NCBI GenBank assembly: GCA_964473155.1
Contig: CAYYNT010000055.1
Location: 1 to 30,245, forward strand
DNA from: JAJFUG01 sp964473155
GTDB taxonomy: Bacteria > Gemmatimonadota > Glassbacteria > GWA2-58-10
Length of the DNA: 30,245 nt
Direction of reading: 5' to 3'
The first letter of the stretch is position 1; each line of letters opens with the position of its first letter. A program made the position numbers and the translations under genes. A model generated the notes under the pieces. That model was given only the letters and a program-made list of their open reading frames with translations. It did not search any database and was not told the origin of the DNA. Shown here in pieces: positions 1-8,502 of the stretch.

Positions 1-120
1 TCTTTTGGTCCTTTTCCACAAGCCGGAAAAGGACATGAAATCCCTGTCCTGAAAAGCCTGGTCTCTCTGATCGGCTGACAGGTCAAACATCAGTTCCTGT
101 GTTCCGGTTTTTCCCGGGAC
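1..120. repeat. Interspersed repeat, copy A (truncated by window edge)
   Basis: The first ~120 bases match 13835-13956 in the same orientation. Both begin TCTTTTGGTCCTT and share long blocks such as CCCTGTCCTGAAAA, with scattered substitutions and a few one-base indels. By eye identity is about 80 percent. The copy lies just past the 3' end of the minus-strand gene at 168-1511, and the other copy is also intergenic. The true left boundary may lie outside the window. There is no coding potential. It could be a REP-like or MITE-like element or a structured RNA; the sequence does not say which. Confidence 0.7.
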
Positions 121-167
121 AGTTATATCTTAGACTGTATTCATCCTTGTTCTTGCACGGCGGTCAG

Positions 168-1511
168 TTAAAACGACAGCGGCAGGATGAAAACAACCCA
201 GATTGCCCAGATGACAGCAAACGTCGTGAGACGGGAGATGGTTCTCTGGAATGACCGGCTCCAGTCCCCGGCGCCGTTTTTGAGCAGCGTAAAAATCAGC
301 CCGGCTAAGATGGTCAGGGTTACCGCATTCCATCCGAGACAGGCATAGCGGTTAGGGGTCAGTCCGTAGTTGACCATTCTGTAAAGTATTGCCGCCAGGG
401 CGTAGGCATTGAGCAGAAAAGTCAGAACGACCATGCCGGAAACAGCGTACCGGTTCAGGCGATCGCTTTGAAAAAACCATTGCCTGTCCGTCTCCCTGAC
501 AATCACGGTCAACAGGATAAGCACGGCCAGGATAGTGGCATTGTAAACTATCAAAACGCTGCGATCCTGAAAGGGACGCTCGAAATATGCGGGAATGAAC
601 CACAGCAGATAGACCAGCAGGACGCCCATAGCCAGAGGCAGTATTAGGCGCGAAATGACCGCGACAATACCTGCCAGGCTGTTTGCCAGGCTCTGGTCAG
701 ACGGAGCCGCTTCCGGACGGTAGACGCTGGCCAGGGCCATTACCGGTACGATTCCGATACCGCAGGCCACAACCCATTGAAAACCATCCTCGGCGAGCCT
801 GATGCCGATCACACTGAATATGCCATTGGTAAGCGCAGCAAAGACGGCTAAAGATCCGAAATAGATTCCACCGACCAAGACAGCCTCGATAGATTTTAGC
901 ATGAACGCATGGCCCTGAATGAACGGGTCGCGGCGACCCGCGCACAGTCCGATGCCGACGGCCGCCCAGACAACGAATGGAAGGTGCAAAGCGGTTAACT
1001 CTGCTACAGGGCCGGTCTTTGACCAGTTCTGGACAGCCGCAAACGCGCTGATGGCAATAATAGCCATAGCTGTCCATGCGTATAGTCGAGAACGGCCACT
1101 TGAACGATCGGCGATAGCAAGGTAAAGCAACATGGCCAGCCCGGCCATGGACGACCAGCCCAACCAGAATAACGGATTGGCTTCCTCTGGCGCCGGCACA
1201 GGATGGCCTCCCCAGGAGCAAACCGCATAACAAATTGCCAAAACAATACTTATAGTAATAGCCAGCCTGTAATGGTATACTATGGATTCGCCTGAATTCT
1301 TTTCAGTGGTTTTTTTCTGCAGGGATGGCGTCTGGATATCCAGCCGGTAAGCCCAAGCCAGCAGAAGTGTGTCATCAGGGTGGCTCTCCAGGGATTTTGC
1401 AATAGCTTGCCTGAAAGCGGTCTCATCTACTCCGGCCTGCATGTTCCTGTAGAGAGCTTCGAGTTTTCCGGGATCGCTTTTCGACAAAGCGATTTTGTTT
1501 TCGATTGTCAT
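168..1511 (-). CDS. Multispanning membrane protein, DUF4153-like
   Basis: 447-residue integral membrane protein. Residues 1-80 form a soluble, charged, probably helical N-terminus (a TPR-like helix pair is possible). From about residue 82 onward roughly eleven hydrophobic segments follow, ending at the C-terminus. The segment YGLTPNRY at 382-389, just after a membrane helix, together with the preceding FFQSDRLNRYA stretch resembles the conserved C-terminal part of DUF4153 proteins. These are bacterial inner-membrane proteins of unknown function, so this is a family resemblance rather than a functional call. The ATG at 1511 is preceded by a GGGAG sequence 11 bases upstream. The next gene upstream on this strand is the PilZ-type protein, 139 bases away. 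Confidence 0.75.
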   Translation of the reverse strand: MTIENKIALSKSDPGKLEALYRNMQAGVDETAFRQAIAKSLESHPDDTLLLAWAYRLDIQTPSLQKKTTEKNSGESIVYHYRLAITISIVLAICYAVCSWGGHPVPAPEEANPLFWLGWSSMAGLAMLLYLAIADRSSGRSRLYAWTAMAIIAISAFAAVQNWSKTGPVAELTALHLPFVVWAAVGIGLCAGRRDPFIQGHAFMLKSIEAVLVGGIYFGSLAVFAALTNGIFSVIGIRLAEDGFQWVVACGIGIVPVMALASVYRPEAAPSDQSLANSLAGIVAVISRLILPLAMGVLLVYLLWFIPAYFERPFQDRSVLIVYNATILAVLILLTVIVRETDRQWFFQSDRLNRYAVSGMVVLTFLLNAYALAAILYRMVNYGLTPNRYACLGWNAVTLTILAGLIFTLLKNGAGDWSRSFQRTISRLTTFAVIWAIWVVFILPLSF

Positions 1512-1560
1512 TTCCGGCCCACTCCCTAACTCGTATTATTCATATAATCACACAAAGCGG

Positions 1561-1581
1561 AATGACCAATTGCTGGTCATT
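1561..1581. repeat. Perfect 8-bp inverted repeat, candidate operator or hairpin
   Basis: AATGACCA (1561-1568) and TGGTCATT (1574-1581) are perfect inverted repeats around a 5-base loop. They lie 50 bases upstream of the ATG of the minus-strand DUF4153-like gene and 70 bases after the PilZ stop. On the minus strand the hairpin is not followed by a T run, so it is a poor intrinsic terminator. A weak promoter-like pair on the minus strand, TTGGTC then TATATG 17 bases later, overlaps its distal arm. An operator is therefore plausible but unproven. Confidence 0.45.
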
Positions 1582-1650
1582 GCGGCAAAAACGCTCAAGC
1601 CGGTCCTGCGGCTTAGGATCGGCCTGATTAAGAAACCTTTAATCGAAGTC

Positions 1651-2019
1651 TCAGATATTCTCGAAGCCGCCGTGGAATTTAACCATGTTGAACAGGGTGA
1701 TCGAGCTGTCGGAATCTATGTCCGTGAATTCAACGCCCATCCCGGTGGGCTGATCCGCCCTGGCATTCTGATGTCGGACGACTTTGAAAGAAGCGTTTAT
1801 GTCCTCGCTCTGGCTGCCGCACTGAAGGTGTATGTTCAGTTTTCCCGTTGTCCCGACCGCCAGGGGTTTGTCTGTTTCCAGGAAAATGCCGTGCATGTTG
1901 ATATCCCTGGTCTGCAGATAGACCTGGCTGCTGCCGTCCACTTCCAGAACCGCCTGGATCGTGTAATCGACTCGCTTGAATTTTCTCTTGTCGCCCCTGG
2001 TAATCATAATCCCGGTCAT
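1651..2019 (-). CDS. PilZ-domain protein (putative c-di-GMP receptor)
   Basis: Small single-domain protein of 122 residues from the start chosen here. It has the two hallmarks of a PilZ domain: an RxxxR element (R12-KFK-R16) and, about 23 residues later, the second motif at D39-I-N-M-H-G44. The usual second motif is (D/N)xSxxG, so the serine is replaced by asparagine. PilZ domains bind cyclic di-GMP and act alone or as adaptors in motility, exopolysaccharide or adhesion control. The start is uncertain. The frame is open to an ATG at 2100 with no ribosome site. The ATG at 2019 lies only one base after AGGAG, while an ATG at 2007 has it 13 bases upstream. All three leave the PilZ domain intact. 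Confidence 0.8.
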   Translation of the reverse strand: MTGIMITRGDKRKFKRVDYTIQAVLEVDGSSQVYLQTRDINMHGIFLETDKPLAVGTTGKLNIHLQCGSQSEDINASFKVVRHQNARADQPTGMGVEFTDIDSDSSITLFNMVKFHGGFENI

Positions 2020-2289
2020 TCTCCTCGGGTGTCCTGGGGATCGTCCGACTGACAACCTGGCCCGGTCCGTTCCGGAGATAGAACAGTCTATCAGTTTCAT
2101 AAAATGTTGATTGATTCAATATCGCTCGCGTGGCCCCCGGAAATCAACTGTTAAAGTGTAAGAAAATGACGCGTTGCTTACAGCAATCCCCCTGGCAGAG
2201 TATTTCCAGCAAGCTGAGGCTGTAGTATATTGACAGTGCTTTTTCGCTGTTACCAGGCAGGGATCAAGGATAACTCCGCTGGAGGAGAA

Positions 2290-3273
2290 ATGGCTGGCAT
2301 CAAGAATCTGGAAGCGCTGCCCGGCATTCCCTGGGAGGACCGCCCCGCCGGTTGCCACGGCCCGTTATGGCGTTTTTCCGGCAACCCGGTGATCGACCGC
2401 AACCCGGCGCCGCGCGCTCTCAGGATATACAACAGCGCAGTCGTGCCGTTAGATGGGGCTTTCGCCGGAGTGTTCCGCGCCGACCATCGCGATTTCATGC
2501 CTCATCTGCATGCGGGCCGCAGCCAGGACGGAATTCACTGGGAAATCGATCCTGATCCCATCGTTTTCAGTGATTCAGCCGGGAATCCAGTGAACGGCAG
2601 CTACGCTTACGATCCGCGGGTGGTCCGTATTGAAGACGCTTATTACATCACCTGGTGCGCCGATTTCCACGGCCCGACAATCGGACTGGCCCGGACTGAT
2701 GACTTCCGCTCTTTCACCCGTCTTGAAAACGCACTCCTTCCGTTCAACCGCAACGGTGTTCTCTTCCCGCGTCGGTTCGACGGCAAGTACATTCTGTTGA
2801 GCCGTCCCAGCGACAGCGGCCATACGCCGTTCGGAGACATATTCCTGAGTGAAAGCCCCGACCTCTGCCATTGGGGACGGCACCGTCATGTAATGTCCGC
2901 GGATGGCGGCTGGTGGGAGGACACAAAAATCGGGGCCGGTCCGGTTCCGATCGAGACCAGTCTCGGCTGGCTTCTTTTCTATCACGGCGTGGCCAACACC
3001 TGCAACGGTTTCATCTACAGCCTGGGCGGGGCGATACTCGACCGGGATGACCCCTCCCGCGTGCTCTGGCGCTGCCGCGAATGCCTTCTTACTCCCGAGA
3101 CCGGTTACGAAACCTGCGGTCTCGTGCCCAATGTTATATTCCCCTGCGCCGCTCTCTGCGACCCGGACAGCGGAAGGCTGGCCCTTTATTACGGAGCGGC
3201 CGATACATTCACTGCACTGGCTTTCGGGCAGGTGGACGAGGTGGCCGGATACATACGCGCAAACTCCCGCTGA
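2290..3273 (+). CDS. GH130-family glycoside phosphorylase or hydrolase
   Basis: 327-residue cytoplasmic-type protein (no signal peptide) with the five-bladed propeller signature of GH130. Visible landmarks are NSA at 48-50, FRAD at 62-65, AYDPRV at 106-111 (D108 is the likely catalytic acid), RNGVLFP at 154-160, KIGAG at 213-217 and YHGV at 231-234. The C-terminus carries the YYGAADT stretch. Known members phosphorolyse or hydrolyse beta-mannosides (mannosyl-glucose, manno-oligosaccharides, mannosyl-GlcNAc). The subfamily, and hence the substrate, cannot be decided here. The ATG at 2290 follows GGAGGAG closely and is preferred to an in-frame upstream ATG at 2230 without a ribosome site. The gene converges on the sialidase-like gene. 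Confidence 0.88.
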   Translation: MAGIKNLEALPGIPWEDRPAGCHGPLWRFSGNPVIDRNPAPRALRIYNSAVVPLDGAFAGVFRADHRDFMPHLHAGRSQDGIHWEIDPDPIVFSDSAGNPVNGSYAYDPRVVRIEDAYYITWCADFHGPTIGLARTDDFRSFTRLENALLPFNRNGVLFPRRFDGKYILLSRPSDSGHTPFGDIFLSESPDLCHWGRHRHVMSADGGWWEDTKIGAGPVPIETSLGWLLFYHGVANTCNGFIYSLGGAILDRDDPSRVLWRCRECLLTPETGYETCGLVPNVIFPCAALCDPDSGRLALYYGAADTFTALAFGQVDEVAGYIRANSR

Positions 3274-3276
3274 ACC

Positions 3277-3305
3277 GAGCGGAGAACGGCATCACCGCTC
3301 TTTTT
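3277..3305 (+). terminator. Intrinsic terminator after the GH130 gene
   Basis: GAGCGG (3277-3282) pairs with CCGCTC (3295-3300) around a 12-base loop and is followed directly by five T residues (3301-3305). It begins 4 bases after the GH130 stop codon, in the 50-base gap before the convergent gene. The stem is short but well placed. Confidence 0.55.
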
Positions 3306-3323
3306 CATGCGGGTTGCTCCGGT

Positions 3324-5138
3324 TCAATCGTTCGAGCGTGCCCGCACGCGTTCCACCAGGAACCCGGCCGTATCCTCATGGTTCGCTCCCTGGAACTGCA
3401 CGTAGCTGACGCCGTTGACCGAGGGGAAGACGAGCGGCAGATCGGGCTGCACCTGCCCGTTGTCCACTTTCAAACGGCAGGAGCCGGTGCGTGTATCGCT
3501 CCACTCGAAACTCAATTCGCACCATTGTCCGGGAGTCAAAACATTGCGCCCCCCGGCCCGCCCCTCCCCGTCGAACTCCAGCACATACATCGCATAACGG
3601 CAGGCCAGGGTGTCTGTCGGGTTGAACCAGCGGTCGATCAGGCTGATACGCCCGCCGGAACCTCCTGGCTTTAAGTATATACGGGTGCTGAACTCGCCGC
3701 TCCGGGCGGCCGGGAAATTCCACAACGCCCCGTCGATGTCACAGACCAGCGTGGAGTCCAGAGGATGGCGGATGTTCAGCGCTTTGCGTCCGGGGATGTC
3801 CGGGTGCTCCACCAGGGCAGGCCCCGGCTTGCGGTCATAGGCGCAGTGGCCTTTGATTCCCTCGACATACTTGTGCGTGGACCAGCCGGACAGACCGCAG
3901 ATGAAGCTGTCGGCGCGTTCGGACTCATAGAGCCAGTCCGGATCGAAAATCAGCAGCGCCCGCACCAGCGGGTGCTGGCCCAGCGCCACCAGGACCTTGC
4001 CTCCCGGCAACTCTACCGCCTGCGACTGGTGGACGCTCCGGTCGAGCGAAACATCCTTTCCCCCGCGGGTGGCGAAATCGCTTTCATTGCGCAGAGGGTT
4101 CAGGTACAGCTCGCGGAACCCTTTCCAGCTTATCCCGTCATCCTCCGAGATAGCGGCGTGGATGGCATCCCGGTTGGTGAACACGTCCTCCCAGCGCCCG
4201 TCGCGCTGCTCCGGACGGATGCTGAAATCGTTCGAGCGGTCGATTTCCGGCAGCGGAGTCGTGTTGCACCAGAACAGCAGCAGACGGCCATCCTTGAGAC
4301 GGAACAGCGTGGGCATGGTGCAGGTGGAGTAGAAGCGCGAAGGGACCGGCGCGGACCAGCTCGCGCCGCCATCGCCGGAGAACGATTCGTACAGGTTGTC
4401 CATCGAGGTGCGCAGAAGCATCCACAGCCTTCCATCCGCCAGCTCGGCCACTGTCGGTTCGATGGCGAAATTCTGCCAGCGTGTCTTGACGTGCGGCGGG
4501 AGCGCCTCGTGCAGAGGACCCTCAGGGACATCCGCCGCCTGCCAGCTCCGGCCGTCTTCATCCGAGTACAGCGCACAGCCGAGCAGTATCTCCCTGCCGT
4601 CCCGCACTTCCGACCTTCCGGCTGTAACCAGCATCCGCCGGCGGTTTTTCATGAAAAGCGGCTGGCGGAGCATGCCATAGTTCAGGTCATTCACTTTTGT
4701 CCGGACATAGCTGCCGTCGATTCCACTTTCGCTGCGCAACGCATAAGCACCCTCCCGGCCGCTTACCAGCCGCACCCAGGCGTCGGTCCAGGGGCTGCAC
4801 GCGGCGGGCGGGCTGCTCTCATCCGTGACCGCCTCGCCGGTCACTGTCACGCCCGTGGTGTCCCAGGTCAGACCGTTGTCCCGGCTGAGGATGTAATAAT
4901 GGCTGGAGGGCTGGCTCTGCGATCCCCGGTAGCCATAGTGACGGAGTTCCCCATCCGGGAGTTGCACCAGCCCTTGGAACGCGTTCTCGGGCGGAACCCC
5001 CACTTTCACCGGTTCGAAAATCCGCGCGAGATCACCGGCCGGCTGCGGGTCCCTTTCCAAGCCTTCCCTGCCGCCACAGGAAACCGCCATAACCAGAGCC
5101 AGACAGGACAACACTTTCCCGAGAAGCGGCGTTTTCAT
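3324..5138 (-). CDS. Secreted BNR/Asp-box (sialidase-like) lipoprotein
   Basis: 604 residues. The N-terminus is a lipoprotein signal: two lysines, a hydrophobic core, then AVSC with the putative lipidated cysteine at 21. Four Asp-box motifs (S-x-D-x-G-x-x-W) are visible at 85-92, 192-199, 254-261 and 331-338, indicating a sialidase-type beta-propeller. The last ~170 residues look like a separate beta-sandwich (LamG/concanavalin-like). I do not see the FRIP-type arginine motif of classical GH33 sialidases near the N-terminus, so the fold is better supported than the activity. The ATG at 5138 has GGGAGG 7 bases upstream; an in-frame TTG at 5153 overlaps that ribosome site. It lies 60 bases downstream of the EamA gene on the same strand and may be co-transcribed with it. 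Confidence 0.82.
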   Translation of the reverse strand: MKTPLLGKVLSCLALVMAVSCGGREGLERDPQPAGDLARIFEPVKVGVPPENAFQGLVQLPDGELRHYGYRGSQSQPSSHYYILSRDNGLTWDTTGVTVTGEAVTDESSPPAACSPWTDAWVRLVSGREGAYALRSESGIDGSYVRTKVNDLNYGMLRQPLFMKNRRRMLVTAGRSEVRDGREILLGCALYSDEDGRSWQAADVPEGPLHEALPPHVKTRWQNFAIEPTVAELADGRLWMLLRTSMDNLYESFSGDGGASWSAPVPSRFYSTCTMPTLFRLKDGRLLLFWCNTTPLPEIDRSNDFSIRPEQRDGRWEDVFTNRDAIHAAISEDDGISWKGFRELYLNPLRNESDFATRGGKDVSLDRSVHQSQAVELPGGKVLVALGQHPLVRALLIFDPDWLYESERADSFICGLSGWSTHKYVEGIKGHCAYDRKPGPALVEHPDIPGRKALNIRHPLDSTLVCDIDGALWNFPAARSGEFSTRIYLKPGGSGGRISLIDRWFNPTDTLACRYAMYVLEFDGEGRAGGRNVLTPGQWCELSFEWSDTRTGSCRLKVDNGQVQPDLPLVFPSVNGVSYVQFQGANHEDTAGFLVERVRARSND

Positions 5139-5198
5139 GTACGGACCTCCCAATCAGAAATTTTACTCTAACAGCCTGCCGCAGCCTTTATATTGCCC

Positions 5199-6248
5199 TC
5201 AAGGTCTTGAGCGCTTGCCGGTCAGACCGGACAGATGCCCCAGGTTGATTCTCAGAATATTCCTCAACCCTATTATTTCCTTATCCTTAATATCCGGATC
5301 CCTGTCCAGAATGACCAGCCTGGACAGGGCCGCTCCGGCGATCACCATCACGCATCCGAGCCAGGTCAGGGCCGGTACTTTCAGATGAAGATACAGGCTG
5401 GTGATCAGCGTGGAGGCAACCGGAATGCCGTAGGCCATGGCGTTAACCGTGCTGTGATGGCCTTTCCGCTCAGCCTGGTCCCAGAGAAAATAAGCCAGGA
5501 AAGTCGGAAACAGGGCGACGAATGCCAGCAGGGTGACAGATTCCGGCTCAAAAGAAATATCTCCATGGATCTGGTACAGCCGTGGACTCATCAGCAACGC
5601 GGTGACTATGATGAACACCGGCACGGCCCCGCTGCCGTCCGCTCCGCCCCAGCGGCGGCTCAGGTTGTTGTAGAGACCCCAGCACAGGGCCGCGCCGAAA
5701 GCCGGTAAATACGCCTGCCAACCCCCGGCAAGAATAACGGTGAACCCGCGGGCGGTTATATCACTCCCGGCCAGCAGCGCCAGGGCAACCCCGAGAACCG
5801 CCACCAGGTTGGCGGCCAGCAGAGCGGGCAGGCTGGTGCGACGGCCCAGCAGCGGCACGGAAAGAAGCAGGGATAGCGAGGGCCAAAGGTAGTTGATTAT
5901 CCCCACCACCAGGACCTGCTCCCGGCTGGAGGCCAGGGCCAGCACCCGGTAAAAAAGCAGCACGTAAAGGATGAACAGCGCGCCGCAGCCGACAAGATAC
6001 CGTTTCGAGCCACGGATCACCGATTGGCGCGCCGCGGGCGAGACGGCCAGATAGAGCAGGCTGAACACCGCAGCCGCTGCATGCACCAGCGCCACGGTGG
6101 ACATTCCCCCGAAAACCTCGGTCAACCTGCGTCCGGCCGCGACTGTCGTGCTCCAGAGGACTGCGGCAAGCATTCCTCCGGCGGTATGACGCCATATTTC
6201 ACCATCTCGCCCGGAAAAAATTCTCTTCATTCGGCAACCCTGAATCAT
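5199..6248 (-). CDS. EamA/DMT-superfamily transporter, YddG-like
   Basis: 349-residue inner-membrane protein with about ten transmembrane helices in two repeated halves, the layout of drug/metabolite transporters. The segment NYLWPSLSLLLSVPLLGRR, at the junction of helices in the first half, resembles the YddG-type aromatic amino acid exporters. The second half has the usual AALCWGLYNNLSRR opening. Family members export amino acids or metabolites; the substrate here is unknown. The C-terminal ~40 residues are hydrophilic. The start is ambiguous between ATG at 6248 and ATG at 6230, neither with a strong ribosome site. The sialidase-like gene lies 60 bases downstream. Confidence 0.85.
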   Translation of the reverse strand: MIQGCRMKRIFSGRDGEIWRHTAGGMLAAVLWSTTVAAGRRLTEVFGGMSTVALVHAAAAVFSLLYLAVSPAARQSVIRGSKRYLVGCGALFILYVLLFYRVLALASSREQVLVVGIINYLWPSLSLLLSVPLLGRRTSLPALLAANLVAVLGVALALLAGSDITARGFTVILAGGWQAYLPAFGAALCWGLYNNLSRRWGGADGSGAVPVFIIVTALLMSPRLYQIHGDISFEPESVTLLAFVALFPTFLAYFLWDQAERKGHHSTVNAMAYGIPVASTLITSLYLHLKVPALTWLGCVMVIAGAALSRLVILDRDPDIKDKEIIGLRNILRINLGHLSGLTGKRSRP

Positions 6249-6310
6249 AAGCTCATCTTTAACTGCTTCACTTTAGGGGGCTTCCCCACGTCAGAAAGGC
6301 CTGGCATCTG

Positions 6311-6348
6311 AAAAAGAAAGCCCTGCGGCATGCCTGCCGAGGGCTTCC
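6311..6348 (-). terminator. Intrinsic terminator for the gene at 6382-7011
   Basis: AGCCCTGCGGCA (6319-6330) and TGCCGAGGGCT (6335-6345) pair with a single bulged base. Read on the minus strand, the hairpin is followed by a T-rich tract (the A-run at 6311-6318). It lies 34 bases beyond the stop codon of the minus-strand gene at 6382 and insulates it from the EamA gene. Confidence 0.75.
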
Positions 6349-6381
6349 CATCAAATCGCCTCAAAGGACACGGCGGAAAGG

Positions 6382-7011
6382 TCAGTTTTTTCTGTTCCGG
6401 CTGATAAGGTTAGAGGCAACCTCCTGCCAGCGATGCAACTCCGATCCTATGGCGCCTATCTCTTTTCTTTTCGCATCCCAGCGGTTCAACTGAACAGAGA
6501 ACGAGAAACCATCCGTGCGGACAAAATCCTCCGCGCGCAGACGGCCCAGCAGTTGAGCGAAAGCCGCTGGATTGCGGACAAGCTCCTGCAAACCGAGTGT
6601 GGGCAGGAAAGGCAGGGCCTCGACAAAATACAGACGGTTCATTTTTTCCACAGTGTACTCATGCGGAAAACCAGCTAACATCCGCTTGAAATTCTCGAAA
6701 GTTTCCTCATCGAACAGAAGCGGCTGGAGCTGTGCCGGGTTCGTGGCCGCCGGGATATTATTCTGTTCATCCACAATGATGACGATTTTAAGATCGGAGG
6801 TCAATGCCTTGACATCCCCCCAGATCCTGACGATGAAAACAATAACGAGGCCGGAATAGGCAGTGACAAAAACGGTGGTGGAAACAGCGGCCGGGACCTG
6901 CGCAAAACTGTCCAGGGTCAGATCCACGCCGCTCGCCAGGGGATAGGCGAGCAGTCCTCCGATCAGGTTCAACCCGATCGACTGCCAAGGGCTGAGTGCG
7001 GAGGAGTTCAT
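6382..7011 (-). CDS. Hypothetical protein with two N-terminal membrane helices
   Basis: 209 residues, no family recognised. Residues 10-28 and 40-63 are hydrophobic and likely form two membrane helices separated by a short acidic loop. The remaining ~140 residues are soluble and alternate helical stretches with no obvious catalytic motif. The very C-terminus is basic (SRNRKN). A near-consensus promoter lies ~55 bases upstream and an intrinsic terminator follows, so it appears to be a single-gene transcription unit. It is divergent from the membrane-protein/XRE operon at 7627. Confidence 0.72.
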   Translation of the reverse strand: MNSSALSPWQSIGLNLIGGLLAYPLASGVDLTLDSFAQVPAAVSTTVFVTAYSGLVIVFIVRIWGDVKALTSDLKIVIIVDEQNNIPAATNPAQLQPLLFDEETFENFKRMLAGFPHEYTVEKMNRLYFVEALPFLPTLGLQELVRNPAAFAQLLGRLRAEDFVRTDGFSFSVQLNRWDAKRKEIGAIGSELHRWQEVASNLISRNRKN

Positions 7012-7066
7012 TCTGCAAAATCCATATTAGGGTACAGAAAAGACTCTGAATTTCTCTGTTTAGTAA

Positions 7067-7094
7067 ATATTATCAGAAAAATCTCCCCTGTCAA
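7067..7094 (-). promoter_or_regulatory. Sigma70-type promoter for the gene at 6382-7011
   Basis: On the minus strand TTGACA (7089-7094) is followed after 16 bases by TAATAT (7067-7072). The pair lies 55-83 bases upstream of the ATG at 7011 in an AT-rich stretch. The -35 is a perfect consensus match. Confidence 0.6.
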
Positions 7095-7549
7095 AAAAAT
7101 TATTCTTTCGTTTCTTTCTTTATCGAGTGTAGCATTCTGTTCACTTTCCACCGGATTTCAAAAGCGACTCCTAACATTCAGGAATATGGAAAGGGTGAGT
7201 TCTTAATACTTGACATGCAGTTACAGACTGACAGGAATGTCTGTGCCTGGAGAGCAACGCCACCGTTTTAATGCCTGCGCTACGCTTGTCGAGCAAATAT
7301 TACCAAAGCTCAATCTGACACAAATAAAAACTCAAGACTCACTCCCGGTGTAACCAATCGCACCCAGGATTTCTTCTCCTGCCTGATCCTGACCCGAATT
7401 ATTCAAAAAATGCAGGGCCGGCCCCGTGCGTTCGACCGGACGGAGACGGCGGCTGTCCCCATAAAAAAATTTCTTTATGAATAATCCAGGCAAAAAGTCT
7501 TTCCGAAAAATATCGCAGACCATATGGCGGCATTCAATGTAAATTAAAC
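7095..7549. other. Long AT-rich divergent intergenic spacer, no gene recognised
   Basis: About 450 bases lie between the two outward-facing promoters. The base composition is clearly more AT-rich than the flanking genes. Open frames crossing it are either short or antisense to the gene at 7627. I saw no tRNA-like fold, strong hairpin with a T tract or repeat shared with the rest of the window. It may hold regulatory sites or a small RNA, but nothing specific can be supported. Confidence 0.5.
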
Positions 7550-7578
7550 TTGACATTATGTCAGGTTGAGCGTACAAT
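7550..7578 (+). promoter_or_regulatory. Near-consensus sigma70 promoter for the membrane/XRE operon
   Basis: TTGACA (7550-7555) and TACAAT (7573-7578) are separated by exactly 17 bases. Five of six -10 positions and all -35 positions match consensus. It lies 49 bases upstream of the ATG at 7627, the first gene of the operon. Confidence 0.7.
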
Positions 7579-7626
7579 AAGGCAAGCAATAATCCAGTTT
7601 TTCCTCTTTTACCCGCCGAGGTGCGC

Positions 7627-8502
7627 ATGAACCCTTTCCAGAAAATGGCCTGGTTCCAGTTGGGAGTGGTGCTGTTCGCGCTTACCGGTTTCCTGACTCT
7701 GTATGCAATCACCGGGCATTTCGGAGGCTCGCTGGGAGCATTCGGAGCGCTGGGCCTGCTGGGATTCTCCACGTCATTTATCTCAGACCGCAAGAAAGAG
7801 CCGCTGTCGGATGAGTACCACGTGGATGTCAACCGGCGCTCATTCGTCACCGCGGCCACAGCCGCCGGATTTTTCGGCATTGCCGGTGCGCTGTTCCTCA
7901 GTTACCGCAACCGCCTTGGAGGGGACATTCCGTTTGAGCATTTCTGGGCTTATCTTCTGGGTGAATTCGTTGTGTTCATCAGCGCGCAGGCAGTGGCAAC
8001 CTTATTGATCTACGGCGCGGACCAGACCGAGCGGCTGACGATTGTGGACCGTTTCCGGCGCATGGACCGCCAACGCAAGGGGGCGCTGCTCGGTCTGTTT
8101 ATCAGTGGTTTTATCGGGTCGGGTTTTTTTATTACTTTCCTGTTGATGCACAAAAGCGATACTCCGTTGAGCTTCCAAGTATTATTCATGTCCATTGTAA
8201 ACCTGGCGCTCCTGTCGTCCATTTTGCAGATACGTCACTCCATGCTAAAACTGTCTCAGGGCGAGCGTGAGCGGGTGCAGGTCATCCGGGCGAACAGGAT
8301 TTCGCTTGTCGCCATGCTCATTGCCGGCGGGGCCGCGGCGGCCGGGTTGGGACTGGCCGCCCTCCTGCCTGTAAATCTCCACCTGACGCTGTACCATGCG
8401 CTGTTAGGCCTGTTCTACGTGATCTGGATCGGGATGCTCACGCCGTTTCTGGTGCTGCTGCTGCCGCAAGAAAAAACATCGAAAGCGGAGGACATAAGAT
8501 GA
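7627..8502 (+). CDS. Hypothetical integral membrane protein (first gene of XRE operon)
   Basis: 291 residues with about eight hydrophobic helices. After the second helix a charged loop ends in DVNRRSF and runs straight into the next helix. Comparable acidic-to-(R/K)S(Y/F) loops occur in the second and third proteins of the operon, suggesting a shared ancestor. The ATG at 7627 is preferred over the GTG two codons earlier because GAGG lies six bases before it. The stop overlaps the next start (ATGA). No enzymatic motif is visible. Small membrane proteins beside XRE regulators (for example DUF2178-like) are a known gene neighbourhood, but I cannot assign this one to a named family. Confidence 0.8.
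   Translation: MNPFQKMAWFQLGVVLFALTGFLTLYAITGHFGGSLGAFGALGLLGFSTSFISDRKKEPLSDEYHVDVNRRSFVTAATAAGFFGIAGALFLSYRNRLGGDIPFEHFWAYLLGEFVVFISAQAVATLLIYGADQTERLTIVDRFRRMDRQRKGALLGLFISGFIGSGFFITFLLMHKSDTPLSFQVLFMSIVNLALLSSILQIRHSMLKLSQGERERVQVIRANRISLVAMLIAGGAAAAGLGLAALLPVNLHLTLYHALLGLFYVIWIGMLTPFLVLLLPQEKTSKAEDIR

Noticed and set aside
1495..2052. 185-codon plus-strand open frame across the PilZ gene
   Set aside because: It is antisense to a recognisable PilZ domain and starts inside the 5' end of the DUF4153-like gene; no ribosome site.
2229..2234. TTGACA upstream of the GH130 gene
   Set aside because: No acceptable -10 box at 16-18 bases downstream, so it was not called as a promoter.
3765..5171. 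468-codon open frame antisense to the sialidase-like gene
   Set aside because: Composition is typical of an antisense shadow in GC-rich DNA (Arg/Ala/Pro-rich), and the other strand has a signal peptide and four Asp boxes.
7332..7880. 182-codon minus-strand open frame in the divergent gap
   Set aside because: It overlaps the first ~250 bases of the well-supported gene at 7627 on the opposite strand and contains both operon promoter boxes. The protein has low-complexity, non-domain composition.
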